Below are positions 30,411-40,839 of a DNA stretch of 64,000 nucleotides, piece by piece. The notes beneath the pieces are model-generated. The model did not search any database, was not told where the DNA came from, and was given only the letters and a program-made list of their open reading frames with translations. The DNA lies in NCBI GenBank assembly GCA_944474755.1, contig OX104124.1:42237342-42301341 (forward strand). Direction: 5' to 3'. The position numbers and the translations under genes are program-made. Every line of letters begins with the position of its first letter. Positions within the stretch are counted from its first letter, which is position 1. The DNA is from Limnoperna fortunei (lineage: Eukaryota; Mollusca; Bivalvia; Mytilida; Modiolidae).

Positions 30411-31180
30411 TTGGAGACTTATTTACAAAGTCTTATTCACCGTTTACAACAAATTCACTCGTTTCGGCAATTACTAGTAGTTATATTCACAAAATTCTTC
30501 ATTTACCCGACTTGTCTAACTCGTTTTAGTACGAAAATTTTTAATGGATGCAATAAAGCTCAGAGGTCAGCTGACTCTCGTTTACCAATTACAAAAGAAA
30601 TATTAGTACAACTTTTATTGAGTGTTAACAAATTCATAAGCGGTCACTATGAAGGTCTAATGTCAAATGCTGTTTTTCTTTTGGCTTTCACAGCCCTTTT
30701 ACGCCTAGGCAAAATATTGCAAAATCTTTACATACAGGTAAATGTGCCTCTGTGGTCCAATTCTCAGATGTAAATTTTTCCAATATTGATGACTGAGGTC
30801 AGCCTAAAATAGTAAAAATTGTTCTTCGCTCATTTAAGAATATAAGAAACAATCAACCAGTGTCTATATCTATTGAAGCCCAAAAGGTAGTCGAATTTTT
30901 GTACTGTAAATGCATTGTTTGCATACAAATCATATCGGAATATCCATTGGTCCATTTTTCCAAGGTGGATAACCAGTAACACATAGAGTTGTAACTAGCA
31001 AACTGTCCCAACTGTTAGGTTTTATTGGCATAAATGCATCCCTTTATAAGGGACGCCGTTTTTCGGATAGGGGCAGCAACACAATTAGCACAACGGGGTT
31101 GTTCAGAAACCAACATCCGGAAACTTGGCCGGTGGATTTCTAGTGTTTCCAAAAATACATTCGTATAACATCCTATCAGG
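30411..31180 (+). pseudogene. Tyrosine recombinase remnant of the Ngaro-type element
   Basis: 30411-30773 has SRLPITKEILVQLL and LMSNAVFLLAFTALLRLGKI, the N-terminal catalytic block, with Arg in 'LLRLGKI' as the first catalytic Arg. Later, in other frames, FRIGAATQLAQRG (about 31058-31098) and IRKLGRW (about 31115-31135) represent the HxxR-to-W block. The His of HxxR is not visible because a frameshift falls there (31050-31060), and a stop follows before the Tyr. Inactive. Confidence 0.8.
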
Positions 31181-32002
31181 TATATCTATCCCTGTTGTGA
31201 TTGATTCATATCAATGGATATTCAGAGGTCCGGATCTGCCTGCTCTGTAAAGAGTGTCACAATTTGCATTTGTGGTATTTTTATTGAAGGTCAAGATATG
31301 CTTGCTTCAAATAATATGTATAATGGGCAGAAGTTGTCTGCTCTTTAATATATTTCATTTGAATTATGTTGTGTTGTATCTTGCAGAGTGCAGGATTTGC
31401 CTGCTTTATGTTCCATTTTTCAAATACAATTTTTGATTTTATAAAGTATATTTTTATGTTACATGTATGTGTCATTTATATCCATGTTTCTGTGAATTTT
31501 ATGTTTTACCTATGCTGATGGCTCATATTTGCTACATTTTATGCTGCAGATACTATTTTTAATAACTAAATTTGAATTGCTCATACATATGACTAAATTA
31601 TTACATATTACTTGAAATGTTCGCTCCCCATGCATATATATATGTTGAAGGTCAGCAGTTGGCTGCTTTAGTATATGCACTTTTCATTGTCATATTTTTG
31701 TTATTGTAAGCAGTGCTTGCAACTATTCATGTCTAAATATATCTTTGTGTATTTTGAATGTAATCATTTGGTTGCTTGAGATTATAGAGCTTTGACCTTT
31801 AAGTAACTGGTTGCCAGTGTTCATTAAGGTTCTTATTGTGTTTGGTCCAAGTTTTACATGTAGGGTTGGTATTCCTGTTTACAGATACATATAATTGTAA
31901 TATCTAGATGTTTTATGCAACACTTTTTGCAATTTACTTAGTAACCTCTATTTCACTGATCCACCAACTCCAGGTATGGCGGCTGCCATGTGTACATGGC
32001 TG

Positions 32003-32161
32003 TGGCTCATTTTACAGGCCATCCCTTTTTTGTTTATGGAGCTTTATTATTAGTAGATCATTTGAAGTTAATGTTTTCATAATATTATGTAATACCATCT
32101 GTTTGATGTATTTATTTTATATGTTTATACTTGTTTTAATTTGCGTCATTAATAAAATGAC
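32003..32161 (+). repeat. Split repeat B1 of the Ngaro-type element
   Basis: From 'ggctcattttacaggccatc' to 'gcgtcattaataaaatgac'. Matched in two pieces by B2 (32685-32886). Confidence 0.88.
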
Positions 32162-32249
32162 ATTTAATTGGAACTTTTCTCTCTGCTCCTTTTCAAAAAC
32201 CTAGTGGAGTTGCTGGATCACTTTGGGTACGTTGTCAAACTCGATGGTA

Positions 32250-32484
32250 TATAAATAACATTTTATCAAAGATAAAAGGGTTTATATAACTCAGTTTGAA
32301 AGTTTTATTAATTATATATTGTTAATCATTTTGATTTGAGTGCACTCAAGCATGAAATTTTGGTTGGAACTTTTCAATATTACATAAGACCTTTGAACCA
32401 ATTAATTTCTTCAGCTGATGTCACGTGATCAGCAGATCAAAACATTGTAGAGAGGATAGACGCTTTTATCAAAGGGAAATTTAA
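32250..32484 (+). repeat. Split repeat A2 of the Ngaro-type element
   Basis: Second copy of A1 (24322-24556), about 99% identical by eye. It lies between B1 and B2. Confidence 0.9.
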
Positions 32485-32650
32485 CCCACCTCCATCCCCA
32501 TTGCCTCGTTTGAAATAAATATTTTTCCATTATATTATGTAATACTACCTGTTGAATGTATATCCTTTATATGTTATACTTGTATTTGTTTATACTTGTT
32601 TTTATTTGTGTCTTGGCAAACATGATGTTTTGAACTCTGCTCATTTTAAA

Positions 32651-32886
32651 TACTTGTTTTAATTTGCGTCATTAATAAAATGACGGCTCATTTTACAGGC
32701 CATCCCCTTTTTGTTTATGGAGCTTTATTATTAGTAGATCATTTGAAGTTAATGTTTTCATAATATTATGTCTCATTTTACAGGCCATCCCTTTTTTTGT
32801 TTTCATAATATTATGTAATACCATCTGTTTGATGTATTTATTTTATATGTTTATACTTGTTTTAATTTGCGTCATTAATAAAATGA
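32651..32886 (+). repeat. Split repeat B2, with an internal B end-to-start junction
   Basis: 32651-32684 repeats the right end of B ('cttgttttaatttgcgtcat...aaaatgac') and is joined directly to the left end of B at 32685 ('ggctcattttacagg'). A second partial start occurs at 32772, which then runs to the common end at 32886. A more diverged B-like copy lies at about 32521-32640. Confidence 0.8.
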
Positions 32887-32941
32887 CGTTCGTGTGTTTG
32901 ATTGATTGAACAACTTGAATTTACTGGCACATTAATCAAAC

Positions 32942-34055
32942 ATGGCATTTAGTAACACAAAAGAGGAAGTGACTGAGAACCCTACTAATCCAGGATTTAT
33001 ATCAATGGATGATGATGACATTAATTTATTAAAAGCAATAAAGGCTTTGGGTATTAAATCGAAGACGGACAACCCTGAGGAATTAGAAGAACGGCTAAAG
33101 GAGTACTTTGCACAAAAAGATGGCGGAGAAAAGAAACCTTTATTACACTCGTTGACTTTACCATCATCTTATGGAGGAGCTAAACCAAAGGAGAAACCGA
33201 AGATTATTTCATCACAATCACCCAAGGTCAATGTTTTCTCCGGATCAGGAAATAAATCCGAGTCCACTTTTGAACTTTGGAGATATGATGTACAGTGCCT
33301 TCTTCAGGACAAAACATATGATAAGGATATGGTAAACACAGCTGAGAGGTCAAGCAGGCGTCATAGCGATGAGACTTTGACCACAAGCTACCATAGAGGA
33401 AATACTGCATAAGATGGATAGTATATATGGAAATGTAGTCAATAAAGAAGAAATATTGAAAGAGTTCTACAGTGCAAGGCAACAAGATGATGAAGACGTA
33501 ACCATTTAGAGTTGTCGCCTAGAAGATATAATGGGACGTGCAAAGGAAAAGGGAGCCGTACATGAATCTGAAACAAACAGGATGCTGCATACTATGTTAT
33601 GGACCGGATTACGAAAGGACTTAAAGGATATTAGTGGTCATAAGTATGACAGCATCATTGACTTTGATGTTTTGAGAGTAACTCTACGTCAGATCGAGAG
33701 CGACCACAAACCCGAAGTACAGCCAAATGAGAAAGACAAGAAGTCAAAACCAAATACAGCCAAAGCCGCCAAGGCTACACAACCAGGACCTGTTGAAAAG
33801 TCAGACATTGATGAGTTGAAAGGAATTGTTCAACAACTAGTCCAGGACTTTGATACCTTTAAACAACAAGGATATCAAAAGAGAGGATCGTTTAGGGGTA
33901 AATATGGAAATCGGTATAGAGATTCGGGTAGACCTCCGAGACAAAACTATCACAGTCGACAAATGCCATCACAACAGCAACCTACATCACACCCACAGCA
34001 ACAAGAGTTGATACCAGCACAACAACCATTGATATATGATGAACCAGTGTTATAA
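32942..34055 (+). pseudogene. Gypsy gag (capsid), frameshifted
   Basis: ATG at 32942 opens a 156-codon frame with the PNMA/Ty3-gag block FELWRYDVQCLL; a frameshift near 33345 moves the capsid into frame 3, with stops TGA 33378-33380 and TAG 33507-33509. The frame 33531-34055 continues (ETNRMLHTMLWTGLRKDL, VLRVTLRQIESD), then a Gln/Pro-rich linker. Gag packages element RNA; this copy cannot make it whole. Confidence 0.85.
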
Positions 34056-34100
34056 GTGTGGCCAGTATGGACATTATAAAAGAGGATGTGCTGTTAGATA
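34031..34100 (+). pseudogene. CCHC zinc knuckle of gag
   Basis: In a frame shifted from the capsid, CYKCGQYGHYKRGC gives C-X2-C-X4-H-X4-C, the nucleocapsid knuckle. A TAA follows within a few codons. Confidence 0.85.
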
Positions 34101-34160
34101 AGACCACACTAAGAGAGGTTTAAACTGGAAGAAGCCTATGACACGGGGCCAGTAGTAGGC

Positions 34161-34631
34161 TTGAGTAAGAGAGTTAATGGTCCCTGTATTAAGAATAATT
34201 TAGCCAGAAGGTCACCACCAGGATTATTTAGAAAGCCCACAGAAGCTTTAGTAATTTTAGAAGGAAAGGAAACACCGAGTTTGCTAGATACAGGTTCTAC
34301 AGTCTCGACTATTAGTGAATCCTATTACCAAGAACATCTTGCCTGTAATATACCACTTAATACCATAGATGATATTTTAGACATTGAATGTGCTGGAGGA
34401 ACACAACTTCCATACTCGGGTTACATTGAAGTTCAAATTACCACACCTGGAAACACTATACATCACACATACCCCATGTTGGTTGTACCTGACAGCAACT
34501 ATAATCAACATATTCCTCTTTTTATTGGTACAAATATTTTGAATACAATGCTTCAAGATCTTCATCAGCAATATGCAGAGAATTTTTTTACAGAAGGCCA
34601 ATATTTCGACACCATGGTACCTTACATTTAG
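34161..34631 (+). pseudogene. Gypsy retropepsin (aspartic protease)
   Basis: LLDTGSTVSTIS (about residue 50 of the frame) is the active-site D-T-G-S, followed by VPDSNYNQHIPLFIGTNIL in place of the usual flap/second Gly-rich region. The frame ends at a stop where the PR-RT linker (34573-34968, in frame 1) takes over, so at least one frameshift separates them. Confidence 0.85.
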
Positions 34632-36223
34632 GAGTATTACACTACAGGAGAGAGAACTTAGAAAGAATATGAATCGACTAGCTATAGTTAGGAATGCAGA
34701 ACCATCAAACGTTGCTATATTACCGAATACTTCTGTGGAGATAGAAGGTTACTGTGATAAACAGATACCTTATCGCACTACTCCAGTTATACATCAAACA
34801 TCAGAATTAGCTTTTGAACCTGAAGATTTAGATGTGGAACCAAGACTTCATGAATACAAATATAAACGTAACAAGCCAGTCATAGTACAGTTGTCTAATG
34901 TTACTACCAGGACAATCACTATACCACCTAAAGGTATAATATGTGAACTTCAACCAGTTACTATTTAATCAACACCTAATAGTATCAATTGTCATCCTAA
35001 AGAACCATCACTTTTGGACAAGGTTGAAATAACTCGAAGTGATTTATCTGACACACAACTTCAAGGAGGAAAAGACCTTATATTGGAATATCATGATATC
35101 TTTTCTCGCGACGACAATGACCTAGGTCACACCGATTTAGTCCAGCACATAAAAGATCTGTTAGAAGATAAGCCTTTCAAACAACTGTACAGAAGGATAC
35201 CACCTGCCATGTATGAGGAAGTGCGAGACCATTTGCGTCAACTATTAGATGCAGGAATTATTCGACCGCCACATTCTCTATGGGTATCAAATGTGGTATT
35301 GGTTAAGAAAAAAGATAATAGTTTAAGGATGTGCGTGGATTATAGAATGCTTAATAAAATATCCAAAAAGACAGCTACGCTTTGCCTCGTATAGAAGAAT
35401 TGCTTGATTGTCTAGCAGGAAACCGTTTCTTTTCAATAATTGACATGAAATCAGGATATCATCAGGTGGAAATTTTTGAAGATCACAAAGAACGAACAGC
35501 CTTTTCAGTTGGACCGTTAGGATTTTATGAGTTTAATCGCATGCCTTTTGGACTGACTAATTCACCCGCGACATACCAGCGTCTTATGGAAAATGTTTTG
35601 GCCGATCTCAATTTATAGATGACGTAATTATATTTGGGAAAACATATGAAGATCATCTTCGAAACCTTCAACTTGTTTTTGAAAGAATGAGGCAAGCTAA
35701 CCTTAAACTATCGCCAAAGAAATGTGAATTTTTCAAACGAAAGGTGAAATTTGTTGGTCACATTGTATCCGAACAAGGAATTAAGATTGACCCATCAAAG
35801 ACTGAACGAGTTATTAACTGGCCAAAGCCACAGACACCGGAAGATGTTCGTAGGTTCCTTGGATTCGTTGGTTATTACAGACGTTTTATCAAAAATTTCA
35901 GTCAAGTTAGCAGACCATTAACAGATCTCATACCAACGCCTGTAAAGAAACATCACAAAGGGAAATCAAAGACATCTGCAAAGAAAGTATGGACTTGGGG
36001 AAAACCACAAGAGGAAGCCTTTATAGAGCTAAAGGAAAAACTTGTTACATCTCCCATCTTAGGTTATGCCGACTATTCTCTGCCATATGAACTTCATACG
36101 GATGCCTCTGGTGACGCACTAGGAGCAGTCTTGTATCAGGAACAACAAGGTATAAAAAGATTAATCAGCTATGGGAGTCGTGGATTGAACAGAGCTGAGA
36201 GGAATTATCTCCCACATAAGTGA
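34573..36223 (+). pseudogene. Gypsy linker and reverse transcriptase
   Basis: Order of blocks: linker (TTRTITIPPKGIICELQPV), stop at 34966-34968, RT from 35014 (RIPPAMYEEVRDHL, WVSNVVLVKKKDNSLRMCVD), frameshift near 35385, then LPRIEELLD, FSIIDMKSGYHQ and MPFGLTNSPATYQ. A deletion near 35615 breaks the frame just before the catalytic FIDD (about 35611-35624), followed by LSPKKCEFF and GFVGYYRRFI. The FIDD box itself is kept in nucleotides, so the RT decayed by indels, not by loss of the active site. Confidence 0.9.
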
Positions 36224-36590
36224 GAGTTTCTAGCTCTTAAATGGGCTATATGCGACAAGTATAAGGATTACTTATATGGACAAAAATTTACAGTATTTAC
36301 AGATAACAATCCTGTTACATATGTATTGACCTCTGCCAAACTTGATGCGACAGGACACAGATGGCATGCAGCTTTATCCGCTTTTAATTTTGACATTAAG
36401 TATAGACCAGGCAAAAGCAACGCAGATGCCGATGCACTTCCAATGGATCAAGATTCGGATAAATGCACAATATCTAGTGAGTCTGTGCAAGCGATTTGTG
36501 ACTCCATTGTACAGCAGTCATATGTGGAAAGTCTAGCCGTCTCTCCTCATGTAGTTGATGAAGAACATGATTTATCGGCAACTAACATCA
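36070..36590 (+). pseudogene. Gypsy RNase H
   Basis: HTDASGDALGAVLYQ (first Asp), LKWAICDKYKDYLYG (Glu region), VFTDNNPVTYVL (Asp) and HRWHAALSAFNFDIKYRPG. A single in-frame TGA at 36221-36223 interrupts it; reading resumes in the same frame, consistent with a TGG-to-TGA change. Confidence 0.88.
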
Positions 36591-36591
36591 T

Positions 36592-37620
36592 ATGGTTGAT
36601 TGGGCTAAAGCTCAAGCTCAGGACAAAAACATCAGACAATGTACAGAGTTCATTAAGTCAAACACGAAACCACCAAAGAAAGACTCCAGTCAAAACTCTC
36701 TTTTCAAAGAATATATTAACCGCTTGAAGATCATTAATGGAGTATTATATAGAATAACAACTATAGAGAATGAGGAACGTAAACAATTGGTGTTACCTAC
36801 TGAACATATAACAACAGTTTTACAAGCCCTCCACAACGACATGGGACATCCAGGAAAAGACAGAACTCTATCCCTACTCCGAGACCGTTTTTATTGGCCT
36901 GGAATGTATCGAGATACCGAAGCTTGGATTGAACAGTGTGGACGATGCTTAAGAAGAAAAACACCAACTAATCAGAGAGCCCCTATGGTACCCATTGCAA
37001 CTTCTTCACCATTATAATTGGTCTGCATGGATTATTTAACTTTAGAGAAATCCAAAGGTGGATATCAGCATATTTTGGTAATCACTGACCATTTTACAAG
37101 ATATGCCCAGGCCATTCCTACAAGAAACCAGTTAGCAAAGACAACAGCAGAAGCATTCTTTCATAACTTTATTGTTCATTATGGGATACCGGAACGGATT
37201 CATTCTGATCAAGGCACCAATTTTGAAAGTAAAGTCATAAAAGAACTCTGCCTATTGACTGGAATGAAGAAGTCAAGAACAACAAGCTACCACCCAATGG
37301 GTAACGGGATGTGTGAAAGGTTCAATAGATCACTGCTGAACATGCTGGGATCACTAGAACCACACCAGAAACAGAACTGGAAAGCATACCTTGGACCCAT
37401 GGTGCATGCTTACAACTGCACTAGACACGAGTCAACTGGACAAACGCCGTATCTTAATGTTTGGACGCAATCCAAGACTGCCAATAGATGTGACATTAGG
37501 ACTACGTATCGATGAACAACAACCAAGTTCCAAGTGTATTGCCGAGTTGAGAGACCACCTCTCACAAGCTTACCAATTAGCCACGTAAGCAGCAGAAAAA
37601 GCCAGACAAAAACAAAAAGA
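36592..37620 (+). pseudogene. Gypsy integrase
   Basis: HNDMGHPGKDR with CGRCLRRK gives the H-X3-H...C-X2-C zinc-binding domain. The catalytic core shows D (VCMDYL), D (HSDQGTNF) and E (GNGMCERFNRS). A TAA at 37015-37017 sits just before the core; a frameshift near 37455 moves the C-terminal part (LMFGRNPRLPIDVTLGL) to frame 2, and another stop (37586-37588) precedes the C-terminal domain. Confidence 0.9.
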
Positions 37621-38484
37621 GGGTTATGATGTAAAGATCAGAGGAGCTGTCATCAAACCAGGAGACCGTGTATTAGTTAAAACAGTCGTGATGGAAAACA
37701 TAAATTGGCAGATAAATGGGAACCAGAAACCTACTTTGTCGTAAGTCCACCTAACGATGATATACCAGTGTACACAGTACGAAAGGAAAACGGTGAAGGA
37801 CGAACAAGAACTCTTCATCGTAACCTACTGTTACCGATTGGTTGACACTCCTACACCTATTCCAAGGAAAAAACAGCACCTGCTCCCAGAAGAAAACGTG
37901 AACAGCCAATACCTGCGAAAAGAAGATCGTTGCAGAAACAAGAAGAACAGGAACAACCACAGACTGACAACTTAGATGACAGTTCATCAGATGAGTCAGA
38001 TGATGGTTATTTGATAATTAGTCAGGAACCAGTGTACAGTGATTCATCCATCACTGAAGACTCACTTGTTCAGCCGACTGAAGATACATTTGATGCAGAT
38101 GATGGGGACGCCTATCCTTCTACTGACACTGATGACAGTGTCTCTGAAGATCATTCTGCAGAAAGAAGCGCTTCGCCACCTACTTTACCTGAGATTAGAC
38201 AGGAAGACACACCTGACAGTGAATCATCTCAGAGTGATGTTGAAGATAATGAAGAGACCCAGCTTCCTGTTCGTTGCTCTACCAGAGAACGAAGACCATC
38301 TTCTTGGTTCACATCTGGTGATTACGACACCTCTAAATCAGCCGTTACCAGCAGAGCTGATTGGGAGAAAAGAGTGAACTGTATCATCTCCCTTGCAACA
38401 GAATCAGATTTGTTAAACAATTTACAGAATGAAGCAGGTCATACCATACTTGACATTTTAAGAGCACCACTAACTAACTCCTGA
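37621..38484 (+). pseudogene. Integrase C-terminus and acidic tail of the Gypsy polyprotein
   Basis: AVIKPGDRVLVK (about 37645-37680) is the SH3-like C-terminal piece. The frame 37930-38484 gives a 184-residue Ser/Asp/Glu-rich tail ending in LRAPLTNS and TGA, about 40 bp before the 3' LTR. Such a tail is common after integrase in mollusc Ty3 elements, function unknown. Confidence 0.7.
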
Positions 38485-38507
38485 GGCAGTATGCCGAGAA
38501 CGGCATT

Positions 38508-38525
38508 TTCCGGCCAAGGGGAGTA
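38508..38525 (+). promoter_or_regulatory. Polypurine tract next to the 3' LTR
   Basis: A purine-rich stretch containing 'aaggggag' lies immediately upstream of the TGTAGCAC start of the 3' LTR, where plus-strand DNA synthesis would be primed. Confidence 0.65.
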
Positions 38526-39309
38526 TGTAGCACAGTGGATTTTATATTATATTTTTCTGTATATATACTTTAGATGATGTATTCTGTAATTAAAATCTAG
38601 AAGTTTCTAATTGTTTGCTTATTCCTTGTAAACAGTATTTCAGTACTTTTATTTTATCTTGTATTGCGTTTTATTAATTATTTGCCTTAGGCTATATCTA
38701 TTTTTAAGTTAGTTAATTTAGTTTGGATTGGTTAGATTAGGTCATATGAATGTTTTGGAGGGAAATTTCTTGATCTTTCTTTGTTCTTATTCAGTTATAG
38801 AAAAGATATTGAACAGCCATGTTTGGTTTTGTTTGTTGCTGTTGAAAGCTTCGTTTAAATATATTATTTATGCATTTCGGACTGTTTGTTGTTTGTTTGT
38901 TTGATGGTGTTTAACGCCACTTTCAGCAATTTTTCAGCTATTTCATGGCGTCCAGTTTTTATTAGGGGAGGAAGCCGGAGTACCCGGAGAAAACCCCCGA
39001 CCTGCTGTAGGAAAACTGGCAATCCTGGTCAATTAAGATTGGAGTCGAGTACACCCTGCCTGCAGTGAGAATCGAACCCGCAATCTCAGTGTTGACCGAC
39101 CACGATACTCTTAGCTTTATGTTTGTGAATATTCTTATTAAGGTTGTATGTACCTATAATTGTGCAACGGTAGTTGCAATTGACCCTTACACCTCATGTG
39201 AGCGTTTTGATTGTTATAGTACTTGTTAAAATCTCACCACAAAATAAAGAATCTACAACCTGCGAACGTTTTGTTTATTTTGTCGACAGTGAAAATCTGC
39301 TCTACTATA
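38526..39309 (+). repeat. 3' LTR of the Ty3/Gypsy element, with a SINE inserted
   Basis: 784 bp; the excess over the 586-bp 5' LTR is the SINE at 38886-39105, which also replaced about 19 bp of LTR sequence. Ends CTACTATA followed by the target duplication tact. Confidence 0.92.
38886..39105 (-). repeat. SINE inserted in the 3' LTR
   Basis: Reverse copy from the (gttt)n tail to 'aatctcagtgttgaccgacc'; the tRNA-like head with box A is missing. It interrupts LTR sequence that is continuous at 22636-22680, so it is younger than the Gypsy insertion. Confidence 0.92.
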
Positions 39310-39334
39310 TACTCTTAGTCACAAAAAATTATTT

Positions 39335-39471
39335 AAGGAATACTTCAAATTTCTGAACAGATTATACGATCTGTTTACGCCTAATAAACCGCGAAGCGGT
39401 TTATGAATGGTGTAAACAGACCCAAACCATATTATATCGTATAATCTGTTCAGAAATTTGAAATATTCCTT
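39335..39471. mobile_element. Fold-back (MITE-like) element with three nested stems
   Basis: Outer arms 39335-39370 and 39436-39471 pair over 36 bp with one mismatch; middle arms ctgtttac (39371-39378) and gtaaacag (39412-39419); inner arms taaaccgc (39385-39392) and gcggttta (39396-39403) with a 3-nt loop. No coding content. A short TA-rich target is possible but not certain. Confidence 0.75.
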
Positions 39472-39885
39472 ATAATTCAATTTTAACTATAAATCTTATC
39501 AATTTTTGCAGTAAAAGCGTCGATGACGTCGTGGAACTATTTGAATTTTAACGGCGTTAGAATAGGTCATAGGTCACGCAAGTTATTTCTTATAAAATGG
39601 GTTGCCCGATTTGAATTGACCAATCAGATTTCAGCTTACAAAGCAAATTAAATTATTCGTTCGTATTGAAAAAAAAGTTTATGCATAAGTTAATCAAGTT
39701 AAACAAATTATCAATGAAAACTACGATAACTATTCAGAAAATAGACTATTAGTATTATCCAGTTAGTTTCATCTCTTTAATTATAAATATCAGAATATTT
39801 CTTTAAAATTAGATAGGAATACAAGAAATTGGCTGTTGTAACATATGCATTTATTTGTTTTACTTGAAGGTAGTAATATCTTTTA

Positions 39886-39889
<4 letters not shown>

Positions 39890-39937
<48 letters not shown>
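39890..39937. repeat. (TA)n microsatellite
   Basis: Uninterrupted 'tatata' run of about 45 bp upstream of FMO copy 2. Confidence 0.95.
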
Positions 39938-40289
39938 AATAACTGATGGCAGTTTAATAGATCACTGAATGTTTGCTTAGCGTTCCACAGAAAACATTTC
40001 AGCTTTAGTTTTTTAAACATTAAGTTTATGACTCTTTATAATTTTTAGACACTGACTGTCATGTTAAATGATTGCGCAAAATATTGACACCAGATTTTAC
40101 AATAACCGTTTGCTTCATTTCGAAACACATTTCACAAGTTGGATACACCTGTAATAAAACGTCCTAGTTGTTTTTTGTATGTATGTTGTCTTACAAATGT
40201 TTTTGTTAGAGAACATTATTTGCTTTATTTAGAATCATATTTGTCCAAATCTACAAGAATGAATATTTTTACAATAAGAAATATAGCAA

Positions 40290-40480
40290 GGAAACCGATC
40301 GAACAACAAGACCCGAAGCACTTGTACAAATCTTGAAATAGAAATACAACGCAAACCAAAAAACAAAAGACACAAAAAGAAAAAGTAAGTGAACCGAACC
40401 CAATAAAAACCATTGGTGCACTTATGTATTCCGGTCGAGAAAGAATTTCCTGCCTCTAATTACATACCAGTAGTCATTGA
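40290..40480. repeat. Dispersed repeat fragment (related to 14560-15060)
   Basis: A-rich lead-in followed by 'aaaaaccattggtgcactta' and 'gagaaagaatttcctgcctc', a diverged match to the block at 14590-14645. Only the first part is shared. Confidence 0.4.
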
Positions 40481-40652
40481 TGAAGATAAGAACAACATAC
40501 CGAATACCAAGGAAACTGTAAACAATCAACAAATCAAATTCCAAGAAATCGGCAATATTGGACAATTCACAAGAACATGTAAAATGTTCTTCATAAAGTT
40601 TACAATATAATCATAACGTGTCTTGTCATGATTATTTCTTATTTGTTTGTTA

Positions 40653-40765
40653 TGCGTTTGATGTTTTTAGTGTTCATGACTTGGTTATGTGTTTGATGTT
40701 TTTTGTGTTGGTGACTTTGTTTCTTATGTGTTTGATGTTTTTTGTGTTCGTGACTTTGTTGTTAA
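40653..40765. repeat. About 35-38-bp tandem repeat, three copies, upstream of FMO copy 2
   Basis: Three units of 'gtgtttgatgttttttgtgt' plus 'tcgtgactttgtt', ending some 75 bp before the ATG of FMO copy 2. It could lie in the 5' UTR or promoter. Confidence 0.75.
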
Positions 40766-40839
40766 GCTTTGTAAATTCATATAAATTCATACTTGAGTTT
40801 TCGACTTTGCTTTTTGAAGGATTAAAATATAATCACAAC

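Larger units (their letters stand above)
24322..32886 (+). mobile_element. Ngaro-type tyrosine-recombinase (DIRS-order) retrotransposon, nested and decayed
   Basis: Split direct repeats are visible in the order A1 (24322-24556), coding core, B1 (32003-32161), A2 (32250-32484), B2 (32685-32886). This is the layout known for Ngaro/PAT-like YR retroelements. The core has an SGNH-hydrolase remnant, a pre-RT/RT remnant, RNase H and a tyrosine recombinase, the gene order of Ngaro (which has SGNH hydrolase) rather than DIRS1 (which has a methyltransferase). All frames are broken. No target duplication is expected for YR integration. Confidence 0.85.
22283..39309 (+). mobile_element. Ty3/Gypsy LTR retrotransposon carrying a nested Ngaro-type element
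   Basis: Flanked by direct LTRs (22283-22868 and 38526-39309) and a target-site duplication tact (22279-22282 and 39310-39313; possibly 5 bp, atact). A primer-binding site follows the 5' LTR by one base. Internal domains run gag, CCHC knuckle, retropepsin, RT, RNase H, zinc-binding and DDE integrase, then an acidic tail (32942-38484), all broken by frameshifts and stops. About 8.5 kb of a second retroelement sits between leader and gag, which explains the 17-kb length. Gag with the FELWRYDVQCLL pattern is like PNMA/Sizn-related Ty3 gags known from molluscs (family knowledge). Confidence 0.93.

Noticed and set aside
38039..38377. 112-codon ORF overlapping the Gypsy tail
   Set aside because: Shadow frame of the acidic tail 37930-38484.
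40618..40839. Upstream in-frame start for monooxygenase copy 2
   Set aside because: The added 74 residues are encoded by a low-complexity tandem repeat and have no counterpart in copy 1.
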